Of a stretch of DNA of 64,000 nt, positions 41,477 to 50,816 are shown piece after piece. The notes below the pieces were generated by a model. It was given only the letters and a program-made list of their open reading frames with translations, did not search any database and had not been told where the DNA came from. The position numbers and the translations under genes were made by a program. Numbering within the stretch: the first letter of the stretch is position 1; the number at the start of each line of letters is the position of its first letter. Origin of the DNA: Actinacidiphila paucisporea (GTDB taxonomy: Bacteria > Actinomycetota > Actinomycetes > Streptomycetales > Streptomycetaceae); the NCBI RefSeq assembly GCF_900142575.1, contig NZ_FRBI01000003.1, positions 353,926 to 417,925 of the forward strand. The letters are read 5' to 3'.

Positions 41477-41842
41477 TCAGGTGCTGACGCCGCTGAGCGG
41501 CACCCCGCCGAGCAGCAGGGCGCCGGGCACGGCACCGACAAGACCGGACTCGGCGACGCCCTGGGCGACCAGAGCCGCCTGGCCCACGAGAGCGTCGGCC
41601 GAAGTGTCGCCCCGGAGGTGGTCGCTCGCCTGGGCGAGCGTGCTCAGCATGGGTGCGGCCTGCGTGGCGTCAGCGGCCTTCTGCAGCGGCTGCTCGTTGA
41701 GAACCTGCACAACACCGCCGTTGATACTGGTGGGCACCGTGCTCGCGCTGTCGGCGCTCGCCGTGTCGGCGAACGCGGGGGCACCCACGCCGACCGCCAT
41801 GATGGATCCGACCACAACCACTGCAGCCTTCGAGTAGTTCAC
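41477..41842 (-). CDS. Secreted protein of unknown function in rodlin/chaplin cluster
   Basis: A 121-residue protein with a signal peptide at about 1-25 (VVVVGSIMAVGVGAPAFA). The mature part is small and Ala/Val/Leu-rich (VVQVLNEQPLQKAADATQAAPM, split for length as VVQVLNEQPLQ, KAADATQAAPM) with no cysteine. I do not recognise a family. Its size, export and position between rodlin and chaplin genes suggest a surface role in aerial hyphae. Confidence 0.75.
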   Translation of the reverse strand: MNYSKAAVVVVGSIMAVGVGAPAFADTASADSASTVPTSINGGVVQVLNEQPLQKAADATQAAPMLSTLAQASDHLRGDTSADALVGQAALVAQGVAESGLVGAVPGALLLGGVPLSGVST

Positions 41843-41997
41843 TTGCCACCCTTTCCGTAGCGCCGTATTCCTTCCGGAATGACAACGACTACTTTTCTGA
41901 ACAGAAACTGTGCGCGGACCCGTCGCCTGACAATCACCCGATAGTGCGGCAACAGCTTGACTTTCCGCACCCGGGCAGAAAAATGCTCAGGAATCGC

Positions 41998-42546
41998 TCA
42001 AGAATTCGCACGCTGTACACGCGCCGCACGAGTGGAGCGCCGATAGAGCATCGCGCCGCCCATCAGCAGCACCGCGCCCGCGCCCACCGCCGTGCCCACC
42101 GCGCCGGACGACGCGCCGGTCTCCGCGAGTTGCGTGTGCACTTCGGGCGTCGCGGCCTGAGCCGGCGGCTCGGCGCGCGGTCCCGGCACCACGGGGGTGG
42201 CGGGCACCTCAGCGTTCGCACAGGAATTCCCGCTCGCCGCGTTGAGCAGCGCGGCGACGTCGACGGAGTTGCCGCACACGTTCACCGGCGCCTCGACCGG
42301 GAGACTCACGTTGTTTCCGGAAAGCAGTCCGGGGGAGCCCTCCGCAGTGCCCTCAGCGGTTGCCCCGGGTGAATAGCTGTCGCTCGGCGAATCGGCCTCC
42401 TGCGACTGGACGGCGGCTGAACGGCCCGATTCGCTCGGACCGCCCTGCGCGTCGGAGTCCGCGTTCGCATAGCCTCCCGTCGCGGCGAGAATACTGCTCG
42501 CGGCAGCAACGGTGAGCAGACTCCGGTTCAGGATCTGTCGTCGCAT
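41998..42546 (-). CDS. Chaplin with LAETG sortase anchor
   Basis: A 182-residue protein: signal peptide to about residue 29, a Ser/Glu-rich linker, one chaplin domain (NVSLPVEAPVNVCGNSVDVA ... GNSCANAE, two cysteines), then a Pro-rich spacer, the LAETG sortase motif near 148, a membrane helix and a positive tail. Sortase class E substrates of Streptomyces carry LAxTG. Long chaplins usually have two chaplin domains; this one has a single domain. Start ATG 42546 begins the signal sequence. Confidence 0.9.
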   Translation of the reverse strand: MRRQILNRSLLTVAAASSILAATGGYANADSDAQGGPSESGRSAAVQSQEADSPSDSYSPGATAEGTAEGSPGLLSGNNVSLPVEAPVNVCGNSVDVAALLNAASGNSCANAEVPATPVVPGPRAEPPAQAATPEVHTQLAETGASSGAVGTAVGAGAVLLMGGAMLYRRSTRAARVQRANS

Positions 42547-42676
42547 CGACTCATTTTCTCCGCTCGTGCAACTCGTACATAAGGTGGTGAGGATGACGGG
42601 GCGCCCGGGAGCGCTGCGCACTCGGCCGGGCGGGACCTGATCAGAGCGTGGTGCCCGACCGGTTCGACTCCGGTCG

Positions 42677-42916
42677 TCAGTCGGCGTTGACGCAGGCGTT
42701 GCCGAACGCGGGGTTCAGCAGCGCGATGACGTTGACGGTGTTGCCGCACACGTTGACCGGTACGTGCACCGGCACCTGGATGAGGTTGCCGGAGGCCACG
42801 CCCGGGGAGTTCGCGGCAACGGCGCTCGCGCCGGCGCTGGCGAACGCCGGGGTGGCGATGCCCATCGCGATGACGGTTCCGGCGGTGAACGCTGCGGCCC
42901 TGGTGATCTTCTTCAT
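42677..42916 (-). CDS. Short chaplin
   Basis: A 79-residue protein: a signal peptide of about 26 residues ending AFA, then SPGVASGNLIQVPVHVPVNV and CGNTVNVIALLNPAFGNACV, the full chaplin domain with its two cysteines. Short chaplins assemble into amphipathic amyloid-like fibrils that lower surface tension so hyphae can leave water. AAGGAG lies before the ATG. Confidence 0.95.
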   Translation of the reverse strand: MKKITRAAAFTAGTVIAMGIATPAFASAGASAVAANSPGVASGNLIQVPVHVPVNVCGNTVNVIALLNPAFGNACVNAD

Positions 42917-43192
42917 GGTTTTACTCCTTATTTGTCGGCGGCGGCGACCTCCCCCTGTCACGGCTTTCGTGACGGCGGACCCGCCATTCGCGGGTGTCGT
43001 GCACCGCGCCGAACGGTCAACGACGATTGATGCCGATAGGTGACTCACAACCCCCGTTCGGGGACGTTGTCCACTCGAATGGAGGGCGTGAATCTGCCTA
43101 CCGTTACGAGGAACGGCCCCAGTCGCCGACTTTCCACCGGCGGTCGGAGCCGCGACCGGGGGGACTCGGCGGCCCCTGTGGCGGCCGCGTCC

Positions 43193-43603
43193 TCAGTGGT
43201 TGGTCCGGCCGTTGCCGGACAGCACCGGGATGCCGTCCAGGACGTGCGACAGCGGCTCGTCACCCTTGACCTGGCTGGAGCTCTCGGTGCACTGCTGGTT
43301 CTGCGGCGAGCTGAGCACGTTGACGTCCGGGACCTGCACCGGGATGACGCCGGCGACCGCGCCGAGGTTGGCCTTGGCCGGGAGGGCGACGCACGGCTTG
43401 TTGAGCGAGCCCTGGATCAGGGCGAACGAGGGGCTCATGTAGCCGCCGGTGGAGGTGTTGCCGTAGTTCTGCTCGGAACCGTTGCCGTTGGCCGTCGCAG
43501 TCCCGTGATCGTCTCCGATGGCCATCGCCTGCGGAGCAACCGACGCCGAGACGCCTGCGACGGAGACGGCCACGGCAGCCGCGGCGAGGAATTCCTTGAT
43601 CAC
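43193..43603 (-). CDS. Rodlin family protein
   Basis: A 136-residue secreted protein clearly paralogous to that at 40933-41340: NGNGSEQNYGNTSTGG, IQGSLNKPCVALPAKANLG, SSPQNQQCTESSSQVKGDEP. GTG 43603 has GAAAGGA upstream, and the leader holds a GC-rich hairpin. With the other rodlin it makes the usual pair seen in rodlet-forming species. Confidence 0.93.
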   Translation of the reverse strand: MIKEFLAAAAVAVSVAGVSASVAPQAMAIGDDHGTATANGNGSEQNYGNTSTGGYMSPSFALIQGSLNKPCVALPAKANLGAVAGVIPVQVPDVNVLSSPQNQQCTESSSQVKGDEPLSHVLDGIPVLSGNGRTNH

Positions 43604-43981
43604 GGTGGGTCCTTTCCGAACCGGAGGGGGAACGCCCCCGGAAAATGGGTCGAACTGCCCAACACCGATTCAGAAGTTTGGTAATGACCCTTCATCCGAA
43701 CGGATATTTTCACCCGTGGCCGTCGCCTGAACCAGGCACAGGAGTGAGCCTGCACCGGCAGGCTGACATGACGTCTTCTCCCTGCGATGTGATCTTCATA
43801 AGAGCTGAACGGCCCGCCTGTTCGCGCGGCTTACGTGATTCTCGACGCGCCTTCTGCGACGGTGCATTCCTGTTTCCCGGGATTACCTGGTCGGCTCGGC
43901 ATTCGTTGAGACCACACAGCCGCCCGCCCGCGGGACCGAGTGGCGGGGTTTGACGGGCTCGTAGAGGGAGAACGGCGCGCG
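43604..43981. other. Divergent intergenic region, rodlin / exopolysaccharide operon
   Basis: 378 bases without a gene I can support. Near the rodlin start is a GC hairpin (CCGGAGGGGGAA...CCCCCGG); the middle is comparatively AT-rich (around 43670-43810) and should hold divergent promoters. No clear sigma consensus was identified by eye. Confidence 0.5.
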
Positions 43982-45202
43982 ATGCCGCAACAGCAGGACG
44001 GACTTGCCGGGCTGACGGTGCTGCACATGGCCCAGCCCGTCGACGGCGGAGTGGCCCGCGTCGTGGCGGACCTGGTCCGCGCGCAGGTACGGGCGGGGGC
44101 GCGGGTCGTCGTCGGCTGCCCCGACCCGGGCGCCCGGGGGCGGACGAGGGCGCCCGACCCGCAGATGCCGGCGCCCGACATGCTGCCGGAAGCCGCCGAG
44201 CGCGCCGGCGCGCGGATCGTGCACTGGCCGGCCGGCCGCGCCCCCGGCCCCGCGCTCCCCCGCGAGGTCGCCGCGGCGGCCCGACTCGTGCGCGCGGTGG
44301 GCCCCGACCTGCTGCACCTGCACAGCGCCAAGGCGGGCCTCGCCGTACGCCTCGCCGTACGCGGCCGGGTGCCGACCGTCTTCCAGCCGCACGCCTGGTC
44401 CTTCGACGCGGTCGGCGGCGCCACCGCCGCGGCCGCGCGGGCCTGGGAGCGGTACGCCGCGCGCTGGGCGGACCGGGTGCTGTGCGTCAGCGACGCGGAG
44501 TGCCGTGCCGGGCGGCGGGTCGGCCTGCGCGCCCGCTGGGCCGTGGTGCGCAACGGCGTCGACCTCGCCCGCTTCAGGCCCACCGCCGACCGCGACGCCG
44601 TCAGGGCCGCGCTGCCCGCGCTGTCCGATGCCGGGCCGGACGCGCCGCTGGTGGTCTGCGTCGGGCGGCTGTGCCCGCAGAAGGGCCAGGACGTGCTGCT
44701 GCGCGCCTGGCCGGCGGTCACCGCGGCACTTCCCGCCGCCCGCCTCGTCCTGGTCGGCGACGGGCCCGACCACCGGCGGCTGCTGCTCGGCGCGCCACCC
44801 GGCGTCCTGCTCGCCGGCGCCGCCCGCGACACCGTGCCGTGGTATCAGGCAGCGGACGTCGTCGTGCTGCCCTCCCGCTGGGAGGGCATGGCGCTGGCGC
44901 CGCTGGAAGCGATGGCCTGCGGGCGCGCGGTGGTCGCCACCGACGTGAGCGGTGCCCGCGAAGGCCTCCACCCGGTCGACGCCGCCGACTGCGTCGTCCC
45001 CGTCGAGGATGCCGCCGCCCTGTCCGCGGCGCTGCTTCGGCTGCTCACCGACCGGCCCGTGCGGACCGCCGCGTCCCTGCGCGCCCTCGCCCAGGCCCGC
45101 GACCGGCACGACGGGGCGAGAGCCGCGGCCGACGTCGCGGCGGTCTATCGCGAGGTGCTGGCCCTCCCGCACCCCGCCCGCGCCCGGCGGCTCCCCCGGT
45201 GA
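43982..45202 (+). CDS. GT4-family glycosyltransferase
   Basis: A 406-residue enzyme. VLHMAQPVDGGVARVVADLV is the acceptor-side start, VVCVGRLCPQKGQDVLLRAW the donor-side fold, and PSRWEGMALAPLEAMACGRA the GT4 E-x7-E motif. First gene of a coupled exopolysaccharide operon; probably adds a sugar to the lipid-linked repeat unit in the cytoplasm. The stop overlaps the next GTG. Confidence 0.92.
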   Translation: MPQQQDGLAGLTVLHMAQPVDGGVARVVADLVRAQVRAGARVVVGCPDPGARGRTRAPDPQMPAPDMLPEAAERAGARIVHWPAGRAPGPALPREVAAAARLVRAVGPDLLHLHSAKAGLAVRLAVRGRVPTVFQPHAWSFDAVGGATAAAARAWERYAARWADRVLCVSDAECRAGRRVGLRARWAVVRNGVDLARFRPTADRDAVRAALPALSDAGPDAPLVVCVGRLCPQKGQDVLLRAWPAVTAALPAARLVLVGDGPDHRRLLLGAPPGVLLAGAARDTVPWYQAADVVVLPSRWEGMALAPLEAMACGRAVVATDVSGAREGLHPVDAADCVVPVEDAAALSAALLRLLTDRPVRTAASLRALAQARDRHDGARAAADVAAVYREVLALPHPARARRLPR

Positions 45203-47058
45203 CCCCCGAGCCCACTCCCCGCACCTGCGACGCGACCCGCCCCGACTCCGAACGGGTGACGGCACCGCGGACGTACGGACCCGGCCGCCCGGATGCCGAA
45301 CGCCCCGACGGCCCGCGCCCGTTCGAGCCCGCACCGGCCCGGGGCACGACCACTTACCGCGCGGAGGCCGCGCAGGACGGCGGCCCGCGCCCGTTCGAGC
45401 AGGCCCCGGGCCGCCCGGGGACCGACGGCCACGGCAACCGCACGACCACCCAGCACCCGGCGGGCACACGGACGTACGACACCGGCGGGGGCGCCACCGG
45501 AGCCGGCACGCGGACGTACGACGCCGCCACGGGCCCCGCCCACGCCGGTGGCACGCGGACGTACGACGCCGGCGCCCCGCAGTCCGCCGGCACCGCGGCC
45601 TACCGCGGCGCCCGGAGTGCCCCCGTGGCCGCCCCCTCCCGTGCCCCCGGGCGGCGGGGGGCCGGGCAGCCGCGGCATCGGGCGGTGCGGGAGCGGGTCG
45701 GGGGAGTGCTGGCCGCCGCGGACTGCGTGGGGGCGGTCGCGGGGGTCGCGGCCGCGCTGCCGCGTGGGGTGCTGGCCGGGTGTGTGGTCGCCGGGTGCCT
45801 GCTGCTCGCACAGTACAGGGCCGGGCTGTACCGGCCCGGTTTCGCGCCCGGGGCCTTCGCCGAACTGCCCGGGCTGGCCTGGCGCGCGGTGCTGGCATGG
45901 GGCCTGCTCGCGGTCGTGGCGGGGACCGGCGCCCTCGGCTGGGGGACGCTTCCCGCGGCGGTGGGGGTGACCGTCGGCGTCGCGGGCGCGCTGCGGGCCG
46001 TGGTCTACGCGGCGCGCCGCTGGACGGCCCGCAGGCGCCCGTCCTCGACGCTGGTCGTCGGCGCCGACGCGGCGTCCGCCGCCCGGATCGCCGCGGTCCT
46101 GCACGCCCGCCCCGAGTACGGCATGCGCCCGGTGGGCCTCGCCGCGCCCATCCCCGTACGCCCGGCGCCGCCCGAACGGCCGGCCCGCGGCGGCCCGCAG
46201 GCCGCGCACGCGTCGTACGTACCGCCGCCGGTGCTGCCCGTGCTGCCCTCGCCCGGCGACGTGACCCGGGCGGTGATCCAGAACGCCGTACGGGACGCCG
46301 TCGTCGCGGGACCCGCGGCGCTGGACGCCAGGACCACCGCGACCGTACGGCTGCTCGCCGCGCAGGGCTGCCGGCTGTGGCAGGTCGACGGCGGAAGGCC
46401 CGGCAATGGCGCCGGCGCCGGCCATTTGTGGGGCCATCCGTGCCGCCGGCTCGAACCGTATCCGCCGACCCCGGGCCGCGCCGCCCGCGGCGGGAAGCGG
46501 CTGCTGGACGCCGCCGTCGCCGCCGCCGCGCTGCTCTGCCTGGCGCCGGTGCTCGCCGCGTGCGCGCTCGCCATGCGGCTGGCGGACGGCCCCGGCGTGA
46601 TCTTCCGTCAGGAGCGGATCGGTCTGCACGGGCGGCCGTTCACGCTGCTGAAGTTCCGTACGCTGCGCCCCGCGGACGAGCACGAGTCGGCGACGCTGTG
46701 GAGCGTCGCCGACGACGACCGGATGAGCCGCGCGGGACACCTGCTGCGGCGCACCTCGCTCGACGAACTGCCGCAGCTGTGGAATGTGCTGCGGGGCGAC
46801 ATGAGCCTGGTCGGGCCGCGCCCGGAACGCCCCTACTACGTCACGCAGTTCAGCCAGACCCTGCCCGGCTACGCCGACCGGCACCGGATGCCCGCCGGCA
46901 TCACCGGCCTCGCCCAGGTGCACGGGCTGCGCGGCAACACCTCGATCGCCGACCGCGCGCGCTTCGACAACCACTACATCGACAGCTGGACGCTGTGGCA
47001 GGACGTGTCGATCCTGCTGCGGACCGCCGCCACGCTGTTCCGCTGCGGCGGGAGCTGA
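45199..47058 (+). CDS. Polyisoprenyl-phosphate sugar-1-phosphate transferase with repetitive N-terminus
   Basis: A 619-residue protein. Residues 1-155 are low complexity with repeated GTRTYD hexapeptides at about residues 90-130. Membrane helices follow at about 170-280, then a nucleotide-binding-like region and the C-terminal bacterial sugar transferase domain: GKRLLDAAVAAAALLCLAP, FRQERIGLHGRPFTLLKFRT, LDELPQLWNVLRGDMSLVGP. Transfers the first sugar phosphate onto undecaprenyl phosphate. Start GTG 45199 overlaps the preceding stop. Confidence 0.92.
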   Translation: MTPEPTPRTCDATRPDSERVTAPRTYGPGRPDAERPDGPRPFEPAPARGTTTYRAEAAQDGGPRPFEQAPGRPGTDGHGNRTTTQHPAGTRTYDTGGGATGAGTRTYDAATGPAHAGGTRTYDAGAPQSAGTAAYRGARSAPVAAPSRAPGRRGAGQPRHRAVRERVGGVLAAADCVGAVAGVAAALPRGVLAGCVVAGCLLLAQYRAGLYRPGFAPGAFAELPGLAWRAVLAWGLLAVVAGTGALGWGTLPAAVGVTVGVAGALRAVVYAARRWTARRRPSSTLVVGADAASAARIAAVLHARPEYGMRPVGLAAPIPVRPAPPERPARGGPQAAHASYVPPPVLPVLPSPGDVTRAVIQNAVRDAVVAGPAALDARTTATVRLLAAQGCRLWQVDGGRPGNGAGAGHLWGHPCRRLEPYPPTPGRAARGGKRLLDAAVAAAALLCLAPVLAACALAMRLADGPGVIFRQERIGLHGRPFTLLKFRTLRPADEHESATLWSVADDDRMSRAGHLLRRTSLDELPQLWNVLRGDMSLVGPRPERPYYVTQFSQTLPGYADRHRMPAGITGLAQVHGLRGNTSIADRARFDNHYIDSWTLWQDVSILLRTAATLFRCGGS

Positions 47059-47065
47059 CCGGCTC

Positions 47066-48403
47066 ATGGCCCTTGCGACGGCGGCCCTCCCGCCGCTCAT
47101 CCCGCACCGCTTGCGGCGGTACGCGCCGCTGCTGCCGGCGCTGGCCACCGTGCTGCTGCTGGCCGCGCCCGTCACCACCGGCGACGTCAGCACCTCGGGG
47201 AAGGTCACCCCGGCCGACGCCGCCTCCGCGGTGCTCGTCGCGACCGCGGCGGTCCGGCTGCTGCGTGACCGCGCCCGCCCGCTGACCCCTTCCGCGGCCG
47301 CCGTGCTCGGCGCCCCCGCGCTCGGCTTCGCCGCGGCAGCCGTCACCTCGCTCGACCCGGGCGCGGGGCTCGCCGGATTCCTGCGCTATGTGCAGGTCTT
47401 CGTGGCCGTGCCCGCCGCCGTGGTCCTGCTGCTGCGCGACCGCCGCGACTTCGGCGTGGTCGCCGCCGCGATCGTGCTGCTCGCCCTTGTGCAGGGTGCG
47501 ATCGGCACGTGGCAATACGCCACGGCGAGCGGCGCGTCGTACATGGGCGAGGACATCCGCGCGGTCGGCACCTTCGGCCCCTCCGACGTGATGGGCATGG
47601 CGACGGTCGTGGCGTACGGACTGGTGATCTCCGCCGGCTACGCCTTGGCACCGCCGGCTCCCCGCGCCCCGCAATGGCTGCGGCCCGCGGCGATCTGCTG
47701 CGCCGCGGTGCTCGTCGTCCCGCTCGCGGTGTCCTTCAGCCGCGGTACGTGGATCGCCACCGCCGTCGCCTGCACGGCGATGATCCTGCTCGCGGGCCGG
47801 CGCCAGGCGGTACGCGTCCTGGCCGCGCTCGCCGCGAGCGCCGTCGTCGTCGTCGGCGGCCTCGGCGTCGGATCCCAGCTGATCGGCGCGCGCGCCGCCA
47901 GCATCACCCAGGTCACCGATGCCCCCGACTCCTCCGTCACCGACCGCTACACCCTCTGGTCCGCCGCGCTGGGCATGTGGCGCGAACACCCCGTCACCGG
48001 CGTCGGCCTCAAGAACTTCCCCGCGGAGCGCGACGGCCACGCCGGTCTCGCGCTGTCGTCGGCGAGCGACACCGCGGGGGCAGGGCAGGCGTTCGCGCGC
48101 GAACCGCTGCTCTCTCCGCACAACATGTACCTGCTCGCGCTGAGCGAGCAGGGCCTGCTCGGCTGCACCCTGCTGGTCGGCGGCTGGGCCGCCTTTATCG
48201 CGCTCGGCCTGCGCCGGCTCCTCACGGGCCGGCCCGCCGCCCGCAGGGCCGGGCCGGGACTGGCCGCGGTCGGGCTGCTGCTCTGGCAGTGCGTCGACTT
48301 CCTCTACGCCGACATCGGCGGCCCCTCGACCGTACTGACCGCGCTGCTTCTGGGCCTCGCGGCATGGTGGGCGCTGCACACCGAGGGCGGCGGCGCGCGG
48401 TGA
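47066..48403 (+). CDS. O-antigen ligase/polymerase-like membrane protein (Wzy-type)
   Basis: A 445-residue protein with about ten membrane helices. SFSRGTWIATAVACTA and WREHPVTGVGLKNFPAER followed by SPHNMYLLALSEQGLLG are the Wzy/WaaL signature, including the conserved Arg and His in the large external loop. Likely polymerises the repeat units outside the membrane. The stop overlaps the next GTG. Confidence 0.9.
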   Translation: MALATAALPPLIPHRLRRYAPLLPALATVLLLAAPVTTGDVSTSGKVTPADAASAVLVATAAVRLLRDRARPLTPSAAAVLGAPALGFAAAAVTSLDPGAGLAGFLRYVQVFVAVPAAVVLLLRDRRDFGVVAAAIVLLALVQGAIGTWQYATASGASYMGEDIRAVGTFGPSDVMGMATVVAYGLVISAGYALAPPAPRAPQWLRPAAICCAAVLVVPLAVSFSRGTWIATAVACTAMILLAGRRQAVRVLAALAASAVVVVGGLGVGSQLIGARAASITQVTDAPDSSVTDRYTLWSAALGMWREHPVTGVGLKNFPAERDGHAGLALSSASDTAGAGQAFAREPLLSPHNMYLLALSEQGLLGCTLLVGGWAAFIALGLRRLLTGRPAARRAGPGLAAVGLLLWQCVDFLYADIGGPSTVLTALLLGLAAWWALHTEGGGAR

Positions 48404-50040
48404 CCGACGTCGTACGCGTACGGCCGCGGCCCGGCCCACGGCACGCGGCGCCCCCGCCCGGCTTCGTGGCGCGGGCCGCCGCGGTGACGGCCGGGCTGAG
48501 CGTGGCCGGCTCCGTGCTCGGGCTGCTACGCGACCAGGTCATCGCGCGGTTCTTCGGCGCGGGCGCGGACAGCGACGCCTTCCTCGTGGCATGGACGGTC
48601 CCCGAACTGGCAGCCACCGTCCTCATCGAGGACGCGATGGCCCTGCTGCTCGTCCCGGCCTTCAGTGCGGCCCTTGCCAAGGGCGGCGCCAGGCCGCTGG
48701 TCCGCGGTACATTGCCGCGCCTCGCCGCCCTCCTGGCCGTGGCCACCGCCGCCCTCCTCGCCGCCGCCCCCCTCGCCGTCCACCTTCTCGCCCCCGGCCT
48801 CGCCGCCCCGGGCCTCGCCGTCACCTGCACCCGCCTGACCACGGCCACGATCCTCACCTTCGGCCTGGCCGGCTACCTCAGCGCCGCCCTCCGCGCCCAC
48901 CACCGCTTCCTCCCCCCGGCGGCCGTCTACGTGGCCTACAACGTCGGCATCATCACCACCCTGCTGGCCCTCCACGGCCGCTGGGGCGTCCGCTCGGCCG
49001 CCGCCGGTGTCGCGGTCGGCGGCGCGCTGATGGTCCTGGTCCAGTTGCCGTCCTTCGTCCGCGTCATGCGGTCGGGGGCGACGCGCGCGGAAGGCGTGGC
49101 AATGGTGCCGGGCCAGTCGCGCCTTCCGGGCCACCCGGCAGGGGTGAACGGCGGCGACACGGCCACGGCCGGCCCTGACGGCCCGGGCAGTGCGGGGCGG
49201 GTACGGCTCGGGATGGGGCTCGTCGTGCCCGTCGTCCTGTTCGCCGTCGCCCGGCAAACGCAGGTGCTCGTCGAACGGTTCTTCGCCGCCGGGCTGCCCG
49301 CGGGGGCGATCTCGCACCTCAACTACGCCCAGAAGGTCGCGCAACTGCCCATGGCGCTGTCGCTCATGGTCTGCACGGTCACCTTTCCCGTCGTGTCGCG
49401 CGCCCTCGCCGGGGGGGACCGCGAGCGTGCCAGGCAGCGGGTCGAGCGGGACCTCACGCTCGCCTGCGTCGTCGTCCTGCTCGGCACCGCCTATGTCGTC
49501 GCCTGCGCCCCGCAGATCGTCTCGACGCTCTTCCAGCGCGGGGCCTTCGACGCGGCCGACACCGCCGCGACGGCCGCCGTCATGCGGGTCTACGCACTCG
49601 GGCTGCTCGGGCAGAGCCTCGTCGGCGCGCTCATCCGGCCGTACTTCTCCGCCGCCCGGCCCACCTGGTATCCCGTCGCCGCCATGGCCGCGGGCCTGAG
49701 CCTCACCGCCGTCGTCGACGGCGCCGCCGTCACGCCGTGGGGCGCGTACGGCATCGCGGCCGGCAATGCCGCGGGGATCAGCCTCACCGCCGTCCTCCTG
49801 CTGCGGGGGCTGCCCGCACGCGCGGTGCCCGTCCGGGTGCCCGCCCTCACCGCGGCGGTGTCCCGGTACGTGCTCGCCGCCGCCGCGGCCACCGGTGCCG
49901 GGTGGTGCACCACCCGGCTGCTCCCCGGGGCCCCCGCCGCGCTCGCCGCGGCCGCCTGCTGTCTCACCGTCCCGCTCGCCTTCGCCGCCGCGGCCGCCGC
50001 GGTCGGCGCACCCGTTCGGAGCCTGCCCCATGCCGCCTGA
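48400..50040 (+). CDS. MurJ/MviN-like lipid-linked oligosaccharide flippase
   Basis: A 546-residue protein with 13-14 membrane helices. GSVLGLLRDQVIARFFGAG is the MurJ N-terminal signature, and RQTQVLVERFFAAGLPAGAI with LNYAQKVAQLPMALS follow. In this operon it probably flips the exopolysaccharide unit rather than lipid II. GTGA overlap upstream; an 11-base overlap with the deacetylase downstream. Confidence 0.9.
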   Translation: MTDVVRVRPRPGPRHAAPPPGFVARAAAVTAGLSVAGSVLGLLRDQVIARFFGAGADSDAFLVAWTVPELAATVLIEDAMALLLVPAFSAALAKGGARPLVRGTLPRLAALLAVATAALLAAAPLAVHLLAPGLAAPGLAVTCTRLTTATILTFGLAGYLSAALRAHHRFLPPAAVYVAYNVGIITTLLALHGRWGVRSAAAGVAVGGALMVLVQLPSFVRVMRSGATRAEGVAMVPGQSRLPGHPAGVNGGDTATAGPDGPGSAGRVRLGMGLVVPVVLFAVARQTQVLVERFFAAGLPAGAISHLNYAQKVAQLPMALSLMVCTVTFPVVSRALAGGDRERARQRVERDLTLACVVVLLGTAYVVACAPQIVSTLFQRGAFDAADTAATAAVMRVYALGLLGQSLVGALIRPYFSAARPTWYPVAAMAAGLSLTAVVDGAAVTPWGAYGIAAGNAAGISLTAVLLLRGLPARAVPVRVPALTAAVSRYVLAAAAATGAGWCTTRLLPGAPAALAAAACCLTVPLAFAAAAAAVGAPVRSLPHAA

Positions 50041-50770
50041 AGCCGCCCCCTGGGTGCTCATGTACCACTCCGTGGGAGATTGCCGCGACGACCCATACCT
50101 CGTCACCGTCAGCCCGCGGCGCCTCGCCGCACAACTCGACTGGCTGCGGCGGTGCGGCCTCACCGGCGTCGGCGTCGCCGAACTCCTGCGGGCCCGGGCG
50201 GAAGGCCGCGGGCGCGGGCTCGTCGGGCTCACCTTCGACGACGGTTACGCCGACTTCCTCACCACGGCCGTGCCGCTGCTGCTCCGGTACGGCCACCGCG
50301 CCACCGTCTTCGTCCTGCCCGGACGTCTCGGCGGCACCAACGCGTGGGATGCGGACGGGCCGCGAAAACCGCTGCTCACCGCGGAGGAGATCCGGCAGGT
50401 CCGGTCCGCCGGGATGGAGGTCGGGTCGCACGGGCTCGTCCACACCGACCTCACGTCGCTGGACGACGTACGGCTCGCCGCCGAGGCGTCCGACAGCCGC
50501 GCGCTGCTCGCCGAACTCACCGGGCACGCGCCCGAGGGCTTCTGCTACCCGTACGGCGCGGTCGACGCGCGGGCCGTCCGCGCGGTGCGCTCCGCGGGTT
50601 ACACCTACGCGTGCGGTGTCGCGCCGGGCGCGCTCGCCGGGTCCTTCGCGCTGGCCCGCACGTATGTCGGCGACCGCGACTCGGCCGCGCGGCTGCGTGC
50701 GAAGCGGATCCTGCACGCGTTTCCCGCGGGGCGGGGGCCGCTTGAGCGGTTGCGGAGCCTCCATGCCTAG
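50030..50770 (+). CDS. Polysaccharide deacetylase family protein
   Basis: A 246-residue NodB-fold enzyme: WVLMYHSVGD, GLTFDDGYADFL (catalytic and metal Asp), GSHGLVHTDL (metal His pair) and FCYPYGAVDARAVRAV. No signal peptide is seen, so it may act in the cytoplasm or leave by another route. Likely removes N-acetyl groups from the polymer. ATG 50030 lies inside the flippase gene. Confidence 0.9.
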   Translation: MPPEAAPWVLMYHSVGDCRDDPYLVTVSPRRLAAQLDWLRRCGLTGVGVAELLRARAEGRGRGLVGLTFDDGYADFLTTAVPLLLRYGHRATVFVLPGRLGGTNAWDADGPRKPLLTAEEIRQVRSAGMEVGSHGLVHTDLTSLDDVRLAAEASDSRALLAELTGHAPEGFCYPYGAVDARAVRAVRSAGYTYACGVAPGALAGSFALARTYVGDRDSAARLRAKRILHAFPAGRGPLERLRSLHA

Positions 50771-50816
50771 CCGCTGCCGCGGCGGGCAGGTGGGCACCGC
50801 TGCGAGTGGGTCTGCT

